DNA from: Luteimonas sp.
Lineage (GTDB): Bacteria; Pseudomonadota; Gammaproteobacteria; Xanthomonadales; Xanthomonadaceae
Length of the DNA: 64,000 nucleotides
Direction of reading: 5' to 3'
Assembly (NCBI GenBank): GCA_024707405.1
Contig: JANPZU010000005.1
Span: forward strand, 372,001-436,000
A program made the position numbers and the translations under genes. The notes beneath the pieces were generated by a model, which was given only the letters and a program-made list of their open reading frames with translations, did not search any database and was not told where the DNA came from. Shown here piece by piece: positions 9,035 through 20,367 of this stretch; position 1 is the stretch's first letter; every line of letters begins with the position of its first letter.

Positions 9035-12000
9035 ATGAACCGTATCTATCGCAAAGTCTGGAACAAATCGTTGGGCCAAGTGGTCGTGGCTTCGGAATTG
9101 GCGACCGGCGATAGCGCAGGAGGGCGATGCAGCATCTCTGCGTCTGGTTCCCGGAGGTTGCTGCTGCCCGTCATCGTCGCGGCGGCGCTCGGAACCTCAT
9201 CCCCCTTGGCGTTGGCGCAGTCGGTTTCGGTGGGCGCGAACGTGGACTGTGCCATCGAGACTCCCGCTGCCGAGATCGCCGCGGAGTGCGTGATCGGCGG
9301 TACCGCGGATGCATCCGGTATCGACGCGACAGCAGTTGGCGCGGAGAGCGTGGCCTCGGGCAACGAGTCCTCCGCGTTCGGTGCAATGTCCGAGGCGAGC
9401 GGTCATTACTCGACCGCGGTCGGTGCGCGTGCGGAAGCTTCAGGCTTCAACAGCACGGCATTGGGCAGCTGGAGCATTGCGTCCGAAGACGGCAGCGTGG
9501 CGGTTGGTGCGGACAGCGTCTCCATCGGTCTGTATTCGACGGCCGTCGGTACGGAGAGCGCTGCCGCGGGGATGTTGTCGACCGCGCACGGCGCTGCCGC
9601 ATGGGCGATCGGCGACTTCACCACCGCGATCGGCGCCTTGTCCGAGGCTTGGGGCGACAACAGTACCGCGGTGGGCAATGCCAGCATTGCCGATGGTTTC
9701 GATAGTGTCGCGCTCGGTGCGGATTCGGTGGCGCTTGCCGATGGCAGCGTCGCGCTCGGCCAGGGTTCGGTCGCCGACCGCGAGGACAGCGTGTCGGTGG
9801 GCAGTGCGGGCTCGGAGCGCCAGATCACGAACGTGGCGGCGGGTACCGAGGCGACGGACGCGGTGAACCTGGAGCAGCTGGAGGCCGCGACGGCGAACAA
9901 CCGCTACTTCGCCGCGAACGGCAACGACGACGACCCGACGGACGATCCGGGCGCATACGCCGAGGGCGCATACGCGACCGCGGTGGGCGATGCCAGCAAC
10001 GCCTACGGCGAAGGCGCTTCGGCGTTCGGCAGCGGCGCATTCGCCGAAGGCAACTATGCGACCGCATCGGGCTACAACGCCACGGCGATCGGCGACAGTG
10101 CGACGGCAGTGGGTGGCTACATCTACGTCGAGAACCCGGATGGATCGGTCTTGCTCGACCAGTCGACGGCGGCCTCGGGCGAGGGTGCGAGCGCATTCGG
10201 TGCGGGAGCAGAGGCGACCGAAGCATTCACCACGGCGGTGGGCACGGGTGCGAGTGCATCCGGGCTGCAGGCGACGGCGACCGGTTTCATGTCCTCGGCT
10301 TCGGGGCTGGCTTCGGTGGCCAACGGTGGTTTCAGCAATGCCGCGGGTGATTTCGGCTCCGCTTACGGTTACAGGGCCGATGCTTCCGGGGCCGGCGCGG
10401 TTTCGGTGGGCGCCCAGTCCGTCGCATTGGGCAATTTCTCCGTTGCGGTGGGTGCGCTGAGCGAGTCCGTGGGCAGCAACAGCACGGCAGTCGGCGCGGA
10501 GTCGTATGCATTCGGGGCCAACACCACGGCATTGGGCCACTATGCATATGCGGTTGCTGCAGGCGGTACCGCGATTGGCCAGGATTCGTGGGTGAGTAAC
10601 GCTGCGACGAACGGGACGGCCTTGGGCCTGAGTGCCTATGCGCAAGCGGCCAACGCCACGGCGATTGGCGCCAACTCGCGTGCGACCGCGGCCAACAGCG
10701 TGGCGCTGGGCCAGGGTTCGCAGACGGGCGCTCGCGCGAACACGGTATCGGTGGGCAACGCGACGACGCAGCGCCAGATCACCAACGTGGCGGCGGGTAC
10801 GGTGGGCACCGATGCGGTGAACCTCAACCAGCTCAATGCCGTGGCCGAAGTGGCCAACGAGACCAGCCGTTACTTCAAGGCCAATGGCGGCGTGGATAGC
10901 GACAACGATGCCTTCGTGGACGGCGAGTACGCCATCGCGGCGGGTGAGTCGGCGATGGCGATGGGGCTTGGCGCTTCGGCATTCGGCAGCGGTGCGTTCG
11001 CATTGGCCGACCATGCGACCGCGATGGGCTTCAATGCCGTGGCCGACCAGGCCAATGCAGTAGCCGTCGGTGCAAGCAGCACGGCGATCGGCGAGTACGC
11101 CGTGGCCGTGGGCAGTGAGAGCCTCGCCAGCGGTTTCGCCTCCACGGCAACGGGTTCGGCCGCAGAGGCCAGCGGCGATGGCAGCCTGGCTTCGGGTGCG
11201 CTTGCCGTGGCATCGGGCGATGAGTCGACGGCCGTCGGCGCGTTCGCGGAGGCAACGGGCGACCTTGCGACCGCGACTGGTGCGGAGAGCATCGCCTCGG
11301 GCAACGAGTCCTCCGCGTTCGGTGCAATGTCCGAGGCGAGCGGTCATTACTCGACCGCGGTCGGTGCGCGTGCGGAAGCTTCAGGCTTCAACAGCACGGC
11401 ATTGGGCAGCTGGAGCATTGCGTCCGAAGACGGCAGCGTGGCGGTTGGTGCGGACAGCGTCTCCATCGGTCTGTATTCGACGGCCGTCGGTACGGAGAGC
11501 GCTGCCGCGGGGATGTTGTCGACCGCGCACGGCGCTGCCGCATGGGCGATCGGCGACTTCACCACCGCGATCGGCGCCTTGTCCGAGGCTTGGGGCGACA
11601 ACAGTACCGCGGTGGGCAATGCCAGCATTGCCGATGGTTTCGATAGTGTCGCGCTCGGTGCGGATTCGGTGGCGCTTGCCGATGGCAGCGTCGCGCTCGG
11701 CCAGGGTTCGGTCGCCGACCGCGAGGACAGCGTGTCGGTGGGCAGTGCGGGCTCGGAGCGCCAGATCACGAACGTGGCGGCGGGTACCGAGGCGACGGAC
11801 GCGGTGAACCTGGAGCAGCTGGAGGCCGCGACGGCGAACAACCGCTACTTCGCCGCGAACGGCAACGACGACGACCCGACGGACGATCCGGGCGCATACG
11901 CCGAGGGCGCATACGCGACCGCGGTGGGCGATGCCAGCAACGCCTACGGCGAAGGCGCTTCGGCGTTCGGCAGCGGCGCATTCGCCGAAGGCAACTATGC

Positions 12001-15000
12001 GACCGCATCGGGCTACAACGCCACGGCGATCGGCGACAGTGCGACGGCAGTGGGTGGCTACATCTACGTCGAGAACCCGGATGGATCGGTCTTGCTCGAC
12101 CAGTCGACGGCGGCCTCGGGCGAGGGTGCGAGCGCATTCGGTGCGGGAGCAGAGGCGACCGAAGCATTCACCACGGCGGTGGGCACGGGTGCGAGTGCAT
12201 CCGGGCTGCAGGCGACGGCGACCGGTTTCATGTCCTCGGCTTCGGGGCTGGCTTCGGTGGCCAACGGTGGTTTCAGCAATGCCGCGGGTGATTTCGGCTC
12301 CGCTTACGGTTACAGGGCCGATGCTTCCGGGGCCGGCGCGGTTTCGGTGGGCGCCCAGTCCGTCGCATTGGGCAATTTCTCCGTTGCGGTGGGTGCGCTG
12401 AGCGAGTCCGTGGGCAGCAACAGCACGGCAGTCGGCGCGGAGTCGTATGCATTCGGGGCCAACACCACGGCATTGGGCCACTATGCATATGCGGTTGCTG
12501 CAGGCGGTACCGCGATTGGCCAGGATTCGTGGGTGAGTAACGCTGCGACGAACGGGACGGCCTTGGGCCTGAGTGCCTATGCGCAAGCGGCCAACGCCAC
12601 GGCGATTGGCGCCAACTCGCGTGCGACCGCGGCCAACAGCGTGGCGCTGGGCCAGGGTTCGCAGACGGGCGCTCGCGCGAACACGGTATCGGTGGGCAAC
12701 GCGACGACGCAGCGCCAGATCACCAACGTGGCGGCGGGTACGGTGGGCACCGATGCGGTGAACCTCAACCAGCTCAATGCCGTGGCCGAAGTGGCCAACG
12801 AGACCAGCCGTTACTTCAAGGCCAATGGCGGCGTGGATAGCGACAACGATGCCTTCGTGGACGGCGAGTACGCCATCGCGGCGGGTGAGTCGGCGATGGC
12901 GATGGGGCTTGGCGCTTCGGCATTCGGCAGCGGTGCGTTCGCATTGGCCGACCATGCGACCGCGATGGGCTTCAATGCCGTGGCCGACCAGGCCAATGCA
13001 GTAGCCGTCGGTGCAAGCAGCACGGCGATCGGCGAGTACGCCGTGGCCGTGGGCAGTGAGAGCCTCGCCAGCGGTTTCGCCTCCACGGCAACGGGTTCGG
13101 CCGCAGAGGCCAGCGGCGATGGCAGCCTGGCTTCGGGTGCGCTTGCCGTGGCATCGGGCGATGAGTCGACGGCCGTCGGCGCGTTCGCGGAGGCAACGGG
13201 CGACCTTGCGACCGCGACTGGTGCGGAGAGCATCGCCTCGGGCAACGAGTCCTCCGCGTTCGGTGCAATGTCCGAGGCGAGCGGTCATTACTCGACCGCG
13301 GTCGGTGCGCGTGCGGAAGCTTCAGGCTTCAACAGCACGGCATTGGGCAGCTGGAGCATTGCGTCCGAAGACGGCAGCGTGGCGGTTGGTGCGGACAGCG
13401 TCTCCATCGGTCTGTATTCGACGGCCGTCGGTACGGAGAGCGCTGCCGCGGGGATGTTGTCGACCGCGCACGGCGCTGCCGCATGGGCGATCGGCGACTT
13501 CACCACCGCGATCGGCGCCTTGTCCGAGGCTTGGGGCGACAACAGTACCGCGGTGGGCAATGCCAGCATTGCCGATGGTTTCGATAGTGTCGCGCTCGGT
13601 GCGGATTCGGTGGCGCTTGCCGATGGCAGCGTCGCGCTCGGCCAGGGTTCGGTCGCCGACCGCGAGGACAGCGTGTCGGTGGGCAGTGCGGGCTCGGAGC
13701 GCCAGATCACGAACGTGGCGGCGGGTACCGAGGCGACGGACGCGGTGAACCTGGAGCAGCTGGAGGCCGCGACGGCGAACAACCGCTACTTCGCCGCGAA
13801 CGGCAACGACGACGACCCGACGGACGATCCGGGCGCATACGCCGAGGGCGCATACGCGACCGCGGTGGGCGATGCCAGCAACGCCTACGGCGAAGGCGCT
13901 TCGGCGTTCGGCAGCGGCGCATTCGCCGAAGGCAACTATGCGACCGCATCGGGCTACAACGCCACGGCGATCGGCGACAGTGCGACGGCAGTGGGTGGCT
14001 ACATCTACGTCGAGAACCCGGATGGATCGGTCTTGCTCGACCAGTCGACGGCGGCCTCGGGCGAGGGTGCGAGCGCATTCGGTGCGGGAGCAGAGGCGAC
14101 CGAAGCATTCACCACGGCGGTGGGCACGGGTGCGAGTGCATCCGGGCTGCAGGCGACGGCGACCGGTTTCATGTCCTCGGCTTCGGGGCTGGCTTCGGTG
14201 GCCAACGGTGGTTTCAGCAATGCCGCGGGTGATTTCGGCTCCGCTTACGGTTACAGGGCCGATGCTTCCGGGGCCGGCGCGGTTTCGGTGGGCGCCCAGT
14301 CCGTCGCATTGGGCAATTTCTCCGTTGCGGTGGGTGCGCTGAGCGAGTCCGTGGGCAGCAACAGCACGGCAGTCGGCGCGGAGTCGTATGCATTCGGGGC
14401 CAACACCACGGCATTGGGCCACTATGCATATGCGGTTGCTGCAGGCGGTACCGCGATTGGCCAGGATTCGTGGGTGAGTAACGCTGCGACGAACGGGACG
14501 GCCTTGGGCCTGAGTGCCTATGCGCAAGCGGCCAACGCCACGGCGATTGGCGCCAACTCGCGTGCGACCGCGGCCAACAGCGTGGCGCTGGGCCAGGGTT
14601 CGCAGACGGGCGCTCGCGCGAACACGGTATCGGTGGGCAACGCGACGACGCAGCGCCAGATCACCAACGTGGCGGCGGGTACGGTGGGCACCGATGCGGT
14701 GAACCTCAACCAGCTCAATGCGGTTGCGGCGGTGGCGGGCAATTCGGTGCAGTACGACGACGCGACGCAGGCATCGGTCACCCTGGGCGGCGCCGATGGC
14801 ACGGTGATCACCAACGTGGCCGCGGGTGAAGTCAGCGAGACCAGCACGGACGCGATCAACGGCAGCCAGTTGTTCGAGACGAACGAGCGGGTGACGGTGG
14901 TCGAAGGCCGCGTGGACGACCTGGACGACCGCGTGGGCGACGTGGAAGGCATTGCCGCGAATGCGGTGACCTACGACGATGCCGACCGTGGCGTGATCAC

Positions 15001-16542
15001 GTTGGGCGGTGCCGATGGCACGGTGATCACCAACGTGGCCGCGGGCGAAGTCAGCGAGACCAGCACGGACGCGATCAACGGCAGCCAGTTGTTCGAGACG
15101 AACGAGCGGGTGACGGTGGTCGAAGGCCGCGTGGACGACCTGGACGACCGCGTGGGCGACGTGGAAGGCATTGCCGCGAATGCGGTGACCTACGACGATG
15201 CCGACCGTGGCGTGATCACGTTGGGCGGTGCCGATGGCACGGTGATCACCAACGTGGCCGCGGGCGAAGTCAGCGAGACCAGCACGGACGCGATCAACGG
15301 CAGCCAGTTGTTCGAGACGAACGAGCGGGTGACGGTGGTCGAAGGCCGCGTGGACGACCTGGACGACCGCGTGGGCAGCATCGAAGGCATCGCGGCCAAT
15401 GCCGTGCAGTACGACGACGATGACAAGGGTGCCATCACCTTCGGTGGAGAAGATGGCACGCTGCTGGCCAACGTCGCCAATGGCTCGGTGTCTGCCGGCA
15501 GCATGGACGCGATCAACGGTGGCCAGCTCTATGGGGCATTGGACAGCACGGCCCAGCTCCTTGGCGGCGGCGCTGCCGTGACTGCGTTCGGCACCTTGTC
15601 GGCGCCGACCTACGTGGTCAAGGGGCGAGTTACTTCAACGTCGGCGATGCGCTGGGTGCGCTCGACGCGCAGATCACCTTGCTCGGCCAGCGCGTGACCA
15701 CGATCGAGACCAATGGCGGCAACAGTGGTCGCATTGTGGTGGGTGGCGATCAAGCAGGTGGCGATAATGCCTCCATCGGCGATGGTACCGATGCGATCGC
15801 GATTGGCTCCAACGCCACGGCCAATGGCGACAACGGCGTTGCTGTTGGCAGCAATGCCTACGCGCATGGCGAGAACGACACTGCGATCGGTGGCAATTCC
15901 CGCGTCATGGCCGATGGCAGCACGGCGGTCGGTGCCAATACGCTCATCACCGCGGCCGGAACGAATTCCGTCGCCATGGGCGAAGGTGCGAGCGTTTCCG
16001 CCGCATCGGGTACGGCGATCGGGCAAGGGGCGTCGGTGACTGCGGAAGGTGCGGTCGCGCTGGGACAGGGCTCGGTCGCCGATCGTGCGAACACCGTGTC
16101 GGTGGGCAGCGCCGGGAACGAGCGCCAGATCACCAATGTCGCCGCAGGCACGCAGGCAACCGACGCGGTGAACGTCGCGCAGCTCGAATCGACCGCGACG
16201 CAGGCGGTGGCGACGGCGAACGCGTACACCGACCAGCGATTCGCGGCATGGTCCGACAGTTTCAGTGCTTACCAGAAGGAGCTTGACCAGCGTTTCACCG
16301 ACCAGGATCGCCGCATCGACCGCCAAGGTGCGATGGGTGCCGCGATGCTGAACATGGCCACCAGCGCGGCTGGCATCCGCACCCAGAACCGCGTTGGCGT
16401 CGGCATCGGGTTCCAGGGTGGGGAGAGTGCGCTTTCCATCGGCTACCAGCGGGCGATCAGTGATCGGGCCGCGGTGACGATCGGCGGTGCCTTCAGCGGA
16501 GACGAAAAGTCCGTCGGCATCGGTGCCGGTTTCGGCTGGTGA
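9035..16542 (+). CDS. Giant trimeric autotransporter adhesin (YadA/Hia type), frameshifted near 15622
   Basis: Type V secreted surface adhesin that trimerises and anchors in the outer membrane through its own C terminus. The N terminus (MNRIYRKVWNKSLGQVVVAS) is an extended signal peptide region, followed by a hydrophobic core ending PLALAQ. A very long array of YadA-head repeats follows (pattern A-x-G-x-x-S-x-A-x-G), built from 1941-bp tandem copies. Stalk repeats of 73 residues come next (14741-15400), then further head motifs and a C-terminal YadA anchor (from about 16340, ending GIGAGFGW). The first frame ends at 15697. Around GGGG at 15622-15625 the continuation shifts by one base, and the new frame reads YFNVGDALGALDAQ and on to the anchor. 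Adding one base gives about 2502 aa. As written, the main frame lacks its anchor and could not be displayed. Start: ATG at 9035, behind gaggggca. Confidence 0.9.
9353..11293 (+). repeat. adhesin 1941-bp tandem repeat, copy 1
   Basis: First full copy of a 1941-bp (647-codon) unit. By eye it is the same as copies 2 and 3 base for base, and all six translated frames match between copies. The identity begins at 9353; the few codons just before it differ from the copy 2 equivalent. Confidence 0.95.
11294..13234 (+). repeat. adhesin 1941-bp tandem repeat, copy 2
   Basis: Second full copy, directly abutting copy 1 and in the same reading frame because 1941 is a multiple of three. No difference from copy 1 was noticed. 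Confidence 0.95.
13235..14721 (+). repeat. adhesin 1941-bp tandem repeat, copy 3 (first 1487 bp)
   Basis: Third copy, identical to the first 1487 bases of the unit. It diverges at 14722, where the sequence passes into the stalk region. Confidence 0.95.
14741..15400 (+). repeat. adhesin stalk repeats, 219-bp period
   Basis: Three tandem 219-bp (73-codon) units start at 14741, 14960 and 15179, with a diverged fourth at 15398. Each reads N-[SA]-V-x-Y-D-D at the start and contains the stalk motif TDAINGSQLFETNERVTVVE and a short coiled-coil-like RVDDLDDRV. Units 2 and 3 are nearly identical. Confidence 0.92.
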
Positions 16543-16547
16543 GTGTC

Positions 16548-16577
16548 GGGGCGCCCCTCCGCCGAGGCGGGGCGCCC
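16548..16577 (+). terminator. strong GC hairpin after the adhesin
   Basis: The arms GGGCGCCCC and GGGGCGCCC flank a smaller CCGC/GCGG stem, 6 nt after the adhesin stop codon. There is no T run, so it may act as an mRNA 3' stabiliser or a weak terminator. Confidence 0.45.
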
Positions 16578-16644
16578 ATTCCGGGGATTGGATCGGCGCC
16601 CGGCGTGATCCGGGCAATCAATGTTTTATCCAGGAGGATGTCTG

Positions 16645-18492
16645 ATGCAACAGAAGCGTAGAGCCACCCTGTGTTCGTTGTCCGTCGCCGTCGCGCTTGC
16701 GATGGCCGCGCCGCTTGCATTCGCGGGCGGGCCGTTGAAATACGATCGCGTCAACGTGCAGAGCCTCAATCAGAGCGAGACTTTCGACGAATTCATCGTC
16801 AAGTACCGTGACGGCAGCACGCAGCGGGCCAACCGTACGTCGCTCCAGCAATCGGTGTCCACGGCCGTGAACCGCGCGTTGCCTGCCAGCAAGTCCCAGG
16901 GTGCGATGCGGGTCACCCTCGGTCGGCGGCTTGCGGTTGGCGCGGATGTCTTCGCTACGTCGCGCAAGCTCGATCGCGTCGAGTCCGAGGCATTGATGCG
17001 GCAGATCGCCGCGGATCCGAACGTCGAATACGTCGAGCCGGTGGTGCGCATGGTGCGTTACGCCACGCCCACCGATCCGGGCTGGGCCAACCAGTGGGGT
17101 TTGAAGATCCCGACCGAGAGTGCCGGTGGCATCAACCTTCCCCCGGCGTTGGACAAGGCGACCGGCAGTGGCGTCGTCGTGGCGGTTCTTGATACCGGCG
17201 TCGCCGAGCATCCGGATCTGTCCGCGAACGTGCTGTTCGCCCAAGGGTACGACTTCTTCGAGCGCAAGCCCGGCGGCTACGATCCCGGAGACTGGGTGAC
17301 GGCCAACCAATGTGGCGGCACGCATGGCGCCGAGTCTTCCAGTTGGCACGGCACGCACGTCGCAGGCACCATCGCGGCATTGACCAACAATGGCATCGGC
17401 GTCGCCAGCGTCGCCCCCGATTCGGTGATCCTGCCGGTTCGTGTGCTTGGTCCGTGCGGAGGCACCAGCACTGCAATTGCCGACGCAATCATGTGAACCG
17501 CAGGTGCGACCGTGTCGGGAACCCCGAACAATACGGTCGAAGTCGATGTGATCAACATGAGCCTCGGTGGCGTCCGCCCGAGCACTTGTCCGAACATCTA
17601 TCGCGATGCGCTCAACTATGCGCACGGGCAGGGCATCTCCGTGGTCGTCGCGGCAGGCAACGACGATGCGGATGTCACGCAGGCTGGCGGCGTGGGATAC
17701 ACGATGGGTAACTGCTCGACGAACCTGATCGTGGTGGGTGGCATCGGGCCCTTGGGGCGTCGTGGCGGTGTTTCCAACTCTGGTGCCACGGAAGCGGGAT
17801 GGGGTTCGAACCATGGCACTCGCGTCGATGTCGCGGCACCGATGGGAACAGGCTGGAATCCCGGAACCGACCAGGTGTTGTCGACCGTCAACACGGGGGC
17901 AACGGTGCCATCGGCCCCGGGTTATGCCTATTACTACGGCACATCCATGGCATCGCCCCATGTCGCGGGTGTCGTCGCGCTGATGCAGAGTGCAGCCGAA
18001 GAGAAGCTGACACCTGCCCAGGTGAAGGAATTCCTGATGACAACGGCGCGTCCGTTCCCGGCCCCTGTCGACAAGCCGGTCGGTGTTGGCATCGTCGATG
18101 CCGATGCCGCGGTCGTCTATGCCATCGAGGGCCCGCCGCCGCCGTGCGACCCGGAAGTGGAGGTCTGCGGGCCGGTGGCGACCCCGATCACCAATCGCGT
18201 GGCGGTGCCGGGCCTGTCGGGAGGAGTCGGCAGCGAAACGTTGTATTCGCTCGAAGTTCCGGCCGGTGCACGAGGCCCGTTGAGCATCACCACGACCGGT
18301 GGCACGGGTGATGTCAGCTTGCTGGTCAGCTTCGGCGAGGAGCCTCAAGTCGGCGATGCGGACTTCACCTCCGCTCGTGCCGGCAACAACGAGACGGTGC
18401 GCGTGGCCACGCCGCAGGCGGGCACGTACTACATCAAGCTCGTGGGTGTACGTGCGTTCAGCAACGTGCGGTTGCTGGCAACGCATAACTGA
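16645..18492 (+). pseudogene. S8 family serine peptidase with in-frame TGA at 17494
   Basis: Subtilisin-type secreted protease typical of Lysobacter relatives, 615 codons plus the terminal stop if read through. Start ATG at 16645 behind AGGAGG (16632-16637). A signal peptide ends LAFA. A propeptide-like region covers about residues 29-140, and the S8 catalytic domain carries Asp (VVAVLDTGVAEHPDL), His (SSWHGTHVAGTIAAL), the oxyanion-loop Asn (VVVAAGNDD) and Ser (YYGTSMASPHVAGVV). A C-terminal pre-peptidase (PPC) beta domain follows (from about 18210). Translation is interrupted after DAIM by TGA at 17494-17496. Homologues generally read Trp-Ala-Ala-Gly here, so the codons TGA-ACC look like a change from TGG-GCC. 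The frame is otherwise intact to 18492, so the lesion is recent, is an error, or is read through. Confidence 0.85.
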
Positions 18493-18515
18493 CCGGCATT
18501 CCATCGCCTGGATCG

Positions 18516-18545
18516 AAGCCCCGGCATTGCCGGGGCTTCTTTTTT
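18516..18545 (+). terminator. rho-independent terminator after the S8 peptidase
   Basis: A perfect inverted repeat (AAGCCCCGGCA and its complement TGCCGGGGCTT) is followed by cttttttt-type T-rich sequence. It lies 24 nt after the peptidase stop and separates it from the type II secretion operon. Confidence 0.9.
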
Positions 18546-18627
18546 GGCGGGTGAAAGAGGCTTGGCGTGGCGGAACCGTGGCCTTGCCGGATGCTAAAGT
18601 CGCCATCCCGACCTGCCGGCACTGCGT

Positions 18628-20367
18628 GTGAACGCGATCCCGCAATCCCCAACCGGTGACACCACGCTGCCTGCCGCGGAAGATCGCGTGGTCGCGACCC
18701 TGGTCGCGAAGGGGCAGCTGAAGGACATCGACCTCGCGCGGGCGCGCCGCCTGCAGGAGGAGACGGGCGGCAGCCTGCTGCAGTTGTTGTCCAGGCTCGG
18801 CCTGGTATCCGAACGCGACCATGCCGAGGCGTGCGCCGAAACCTTGTCGTTGCCGTTGCTCGCTGCCAAGGAAGCGCCCGCCCAGCCGCCCGAGTTGTTG
18901 CCGGATGCACAGCCGCTGAGCATCCGCTTCCTCAAGCAGTTCCACGTGTGTCCGCTGGGCGAGGATCGGGGCCGCCTGCTGCTGTGGATGGCCGATCCCT
19001 ACGACGACTACGCCACCGAGGCGGTTCGGCTGGCGACCGGCTGCCACATCCGGCCCGTGGTCGGCATCCGTTCCGAGATCGACGACCTGGTCGAACGTTG
19101 GCACGGACAGGGCCGCAGTGCGATGGGTGCGATCGTGGAGACGGCGGACGGCGATGCCGCGGGCGACGTGGACGATGTCGAGCACCTGCGCGACCTCGCA
19201 TCCGAAGCGCCGGTGATCCGGCTGGTGAACCTCGTCATCCAGCGTGCGGTGGAACTGCGCGCTTCCGACATCCACATCGAGCCGTTCGAGAATCGCCTGA
19301 AGGTGCGCTATCGCGTCGATGGCGTGCTGGAAGAGGGCGAAAGCCCGCCTTCCAACCTGACCGCTGCCGTGATCAGCCGCGTCAAGATCATGGCCAAGCT
19401 CAACATCGCCGAGCGCCGCCTGCCGCAGGACGGCCGCATCATGCTGCGCGTGCAGGGCAAGGAACTCGATCTGCGCGTGAGCACGGTACCTACCGCGCAC
19501 GGCGAGAGCGTGGTGATGCGCCTGCTCGATCGCGAGACCGTGGTGTTCGATTTCGAGCGGCTGGGGTTCACCGGTGAATCCCTGCCGCAGTTCCAGAAAG
19601 TGCTGGAACAGCCGCACGGCATCCTGCTGGTCACCGGCCCGACCGGTTCGGGCAAGACCACCACGCTGTATACCGCGCTGAGCAAACTCAACACGCCGGA
19701 CGTCAAGATCATCACCGTCGAAGATCCGGTGGAATACCAGATCGAGGGCATCAACCAGATCCAAGCCAAGCCGCAGATCGGGCTTGATTTCGCCAATGCC
19801 CTGCGCAGCATCGTGCGCCAGGATCCGGACATCATCATGATCGGCGAAATGCGCGACCTGGAGACTGCGCGCATCGCCATCCAGTCCGCGCTCACCGGCC
19901 ACCTCGTGCTCAGCACGCTGCATACCAACAATGCGGCAGGCGGCATCACCCGCATGCTCGACATGGGGGTCGAGGATTACCTGCTCACGTCCACCGTCAA
20001 CGGCATCCTCGCCCAGCGCCTCGTGCGCCGGATCGAGCCGCGCCATGCCGAGAAGTACCCCGCATCGCCGGAGGAGATCGAGAAGTTCGGGCTGCGCCGC
20101 TTCCAGCCCGAGGGGGAAGTCTTCCTGTATCGCCCACGGCCATCGCCGTTGTCGGCGACCGGATACCTCGGCCGCACCACCATCCTGGAATTCCTGGTGA
20201 TGAACGACGAACTGCGCCGCGCGGTGATGCGCCACGCAGGCATGGGCGAGTTGGAACAACTCGCACGTCGTTCCGGCATGCGCACGATGTACGAGGACGG
20301 GATCGCCAAGGCACTGGCAGGCGTGACCACCATCGAGGAAGTGCTGCGCGTCACCGAGGACGCCTGA
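18628..20367 (+). CDS. gspE: Type II secretion ATPase GspE (XpsE type)
   Basis: Cytoplasmic ATPase that powers pseudopilus assembly. It is 579 aa from the GTG at 18628. An N-terminal GspE/MshEN-like domain (about residues 10-150) docks on GspL. The central domain begins with SDIHIEPFENRLKVRYRVDG. Walker A is GPTGSGKTTTLY, Walker B is IIMIGEMRD, and the His box is in GHLVLSTLHTNNA. No cysteines occur between AQRLVRRIEPR and LGRTTILEF, where many GspE proteins carry a four-cysteine zinc motif. It is the first gene of a long operon. A possible extended -10 (TGCTAAAGT, 18592-18600) precedes it. Confidence 0.95.
   Translation: MNAIPQSPTGDTTLPAAEDRVVATLVAKGQLKDIDLARARRLQEETGGSLLQLLSRLGLVSERDHAEACAETLSLPLLAAKEAPAQPPELLPDAQPLSIRFLKQFHVCPLGEDRGRLLLWMADPYDDYATEAVRLATGCHIRPVVGIRSEIDDLVERWHGQGRSAMGAIVETADGDAAGDVDDVEHLRDLASEAPVIRLVNLVIQRAVELRASDIHIEPFENRLKVRYRVDGVLEEGESPPSNLTAAVISRVKIMAKLNIAERRLPQDGRIMLRVQGKELDLRVSTVPTAHGESVVMRLLDRETVVFDFERLGFTGESLPQFQKVLEQPHGILLVTGPTGSGKTTTLYTALSKLNTPDVKIITVEDPVEYQIEGINQIQAKPQIGLDFANALRSIVRQDPDIIMIGEMRDLETARIAIQSALTGHLVLSTLHTNNAAGGITRMLDMGVEDYLLTSTVNGILAQRLVRRIEPRHAEKYPASPEEIEKFGLRRFQPEGEVFLYRPRPSPLSATGYLGRTTILEFLVMNDELRRAVMRHAGMGELEQLARRSGMRTMYEDGIAKALAGVTTIEEVLRVTEDA

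Noticed and set aside
9440..14527. Long minus-strand frames of 400-635 residues across the adhesin repeats
   Set aside because: They repeat with the 1941-bp period, have low-complexity Arg/His composition, and are the antisense of the adhesin codons.
17494..17496. Selenocysteine at the S8 TGA
   Set aside because: The homologous position is Trp, not Cys, and no SECIS-like hairpin is evident after the codon.
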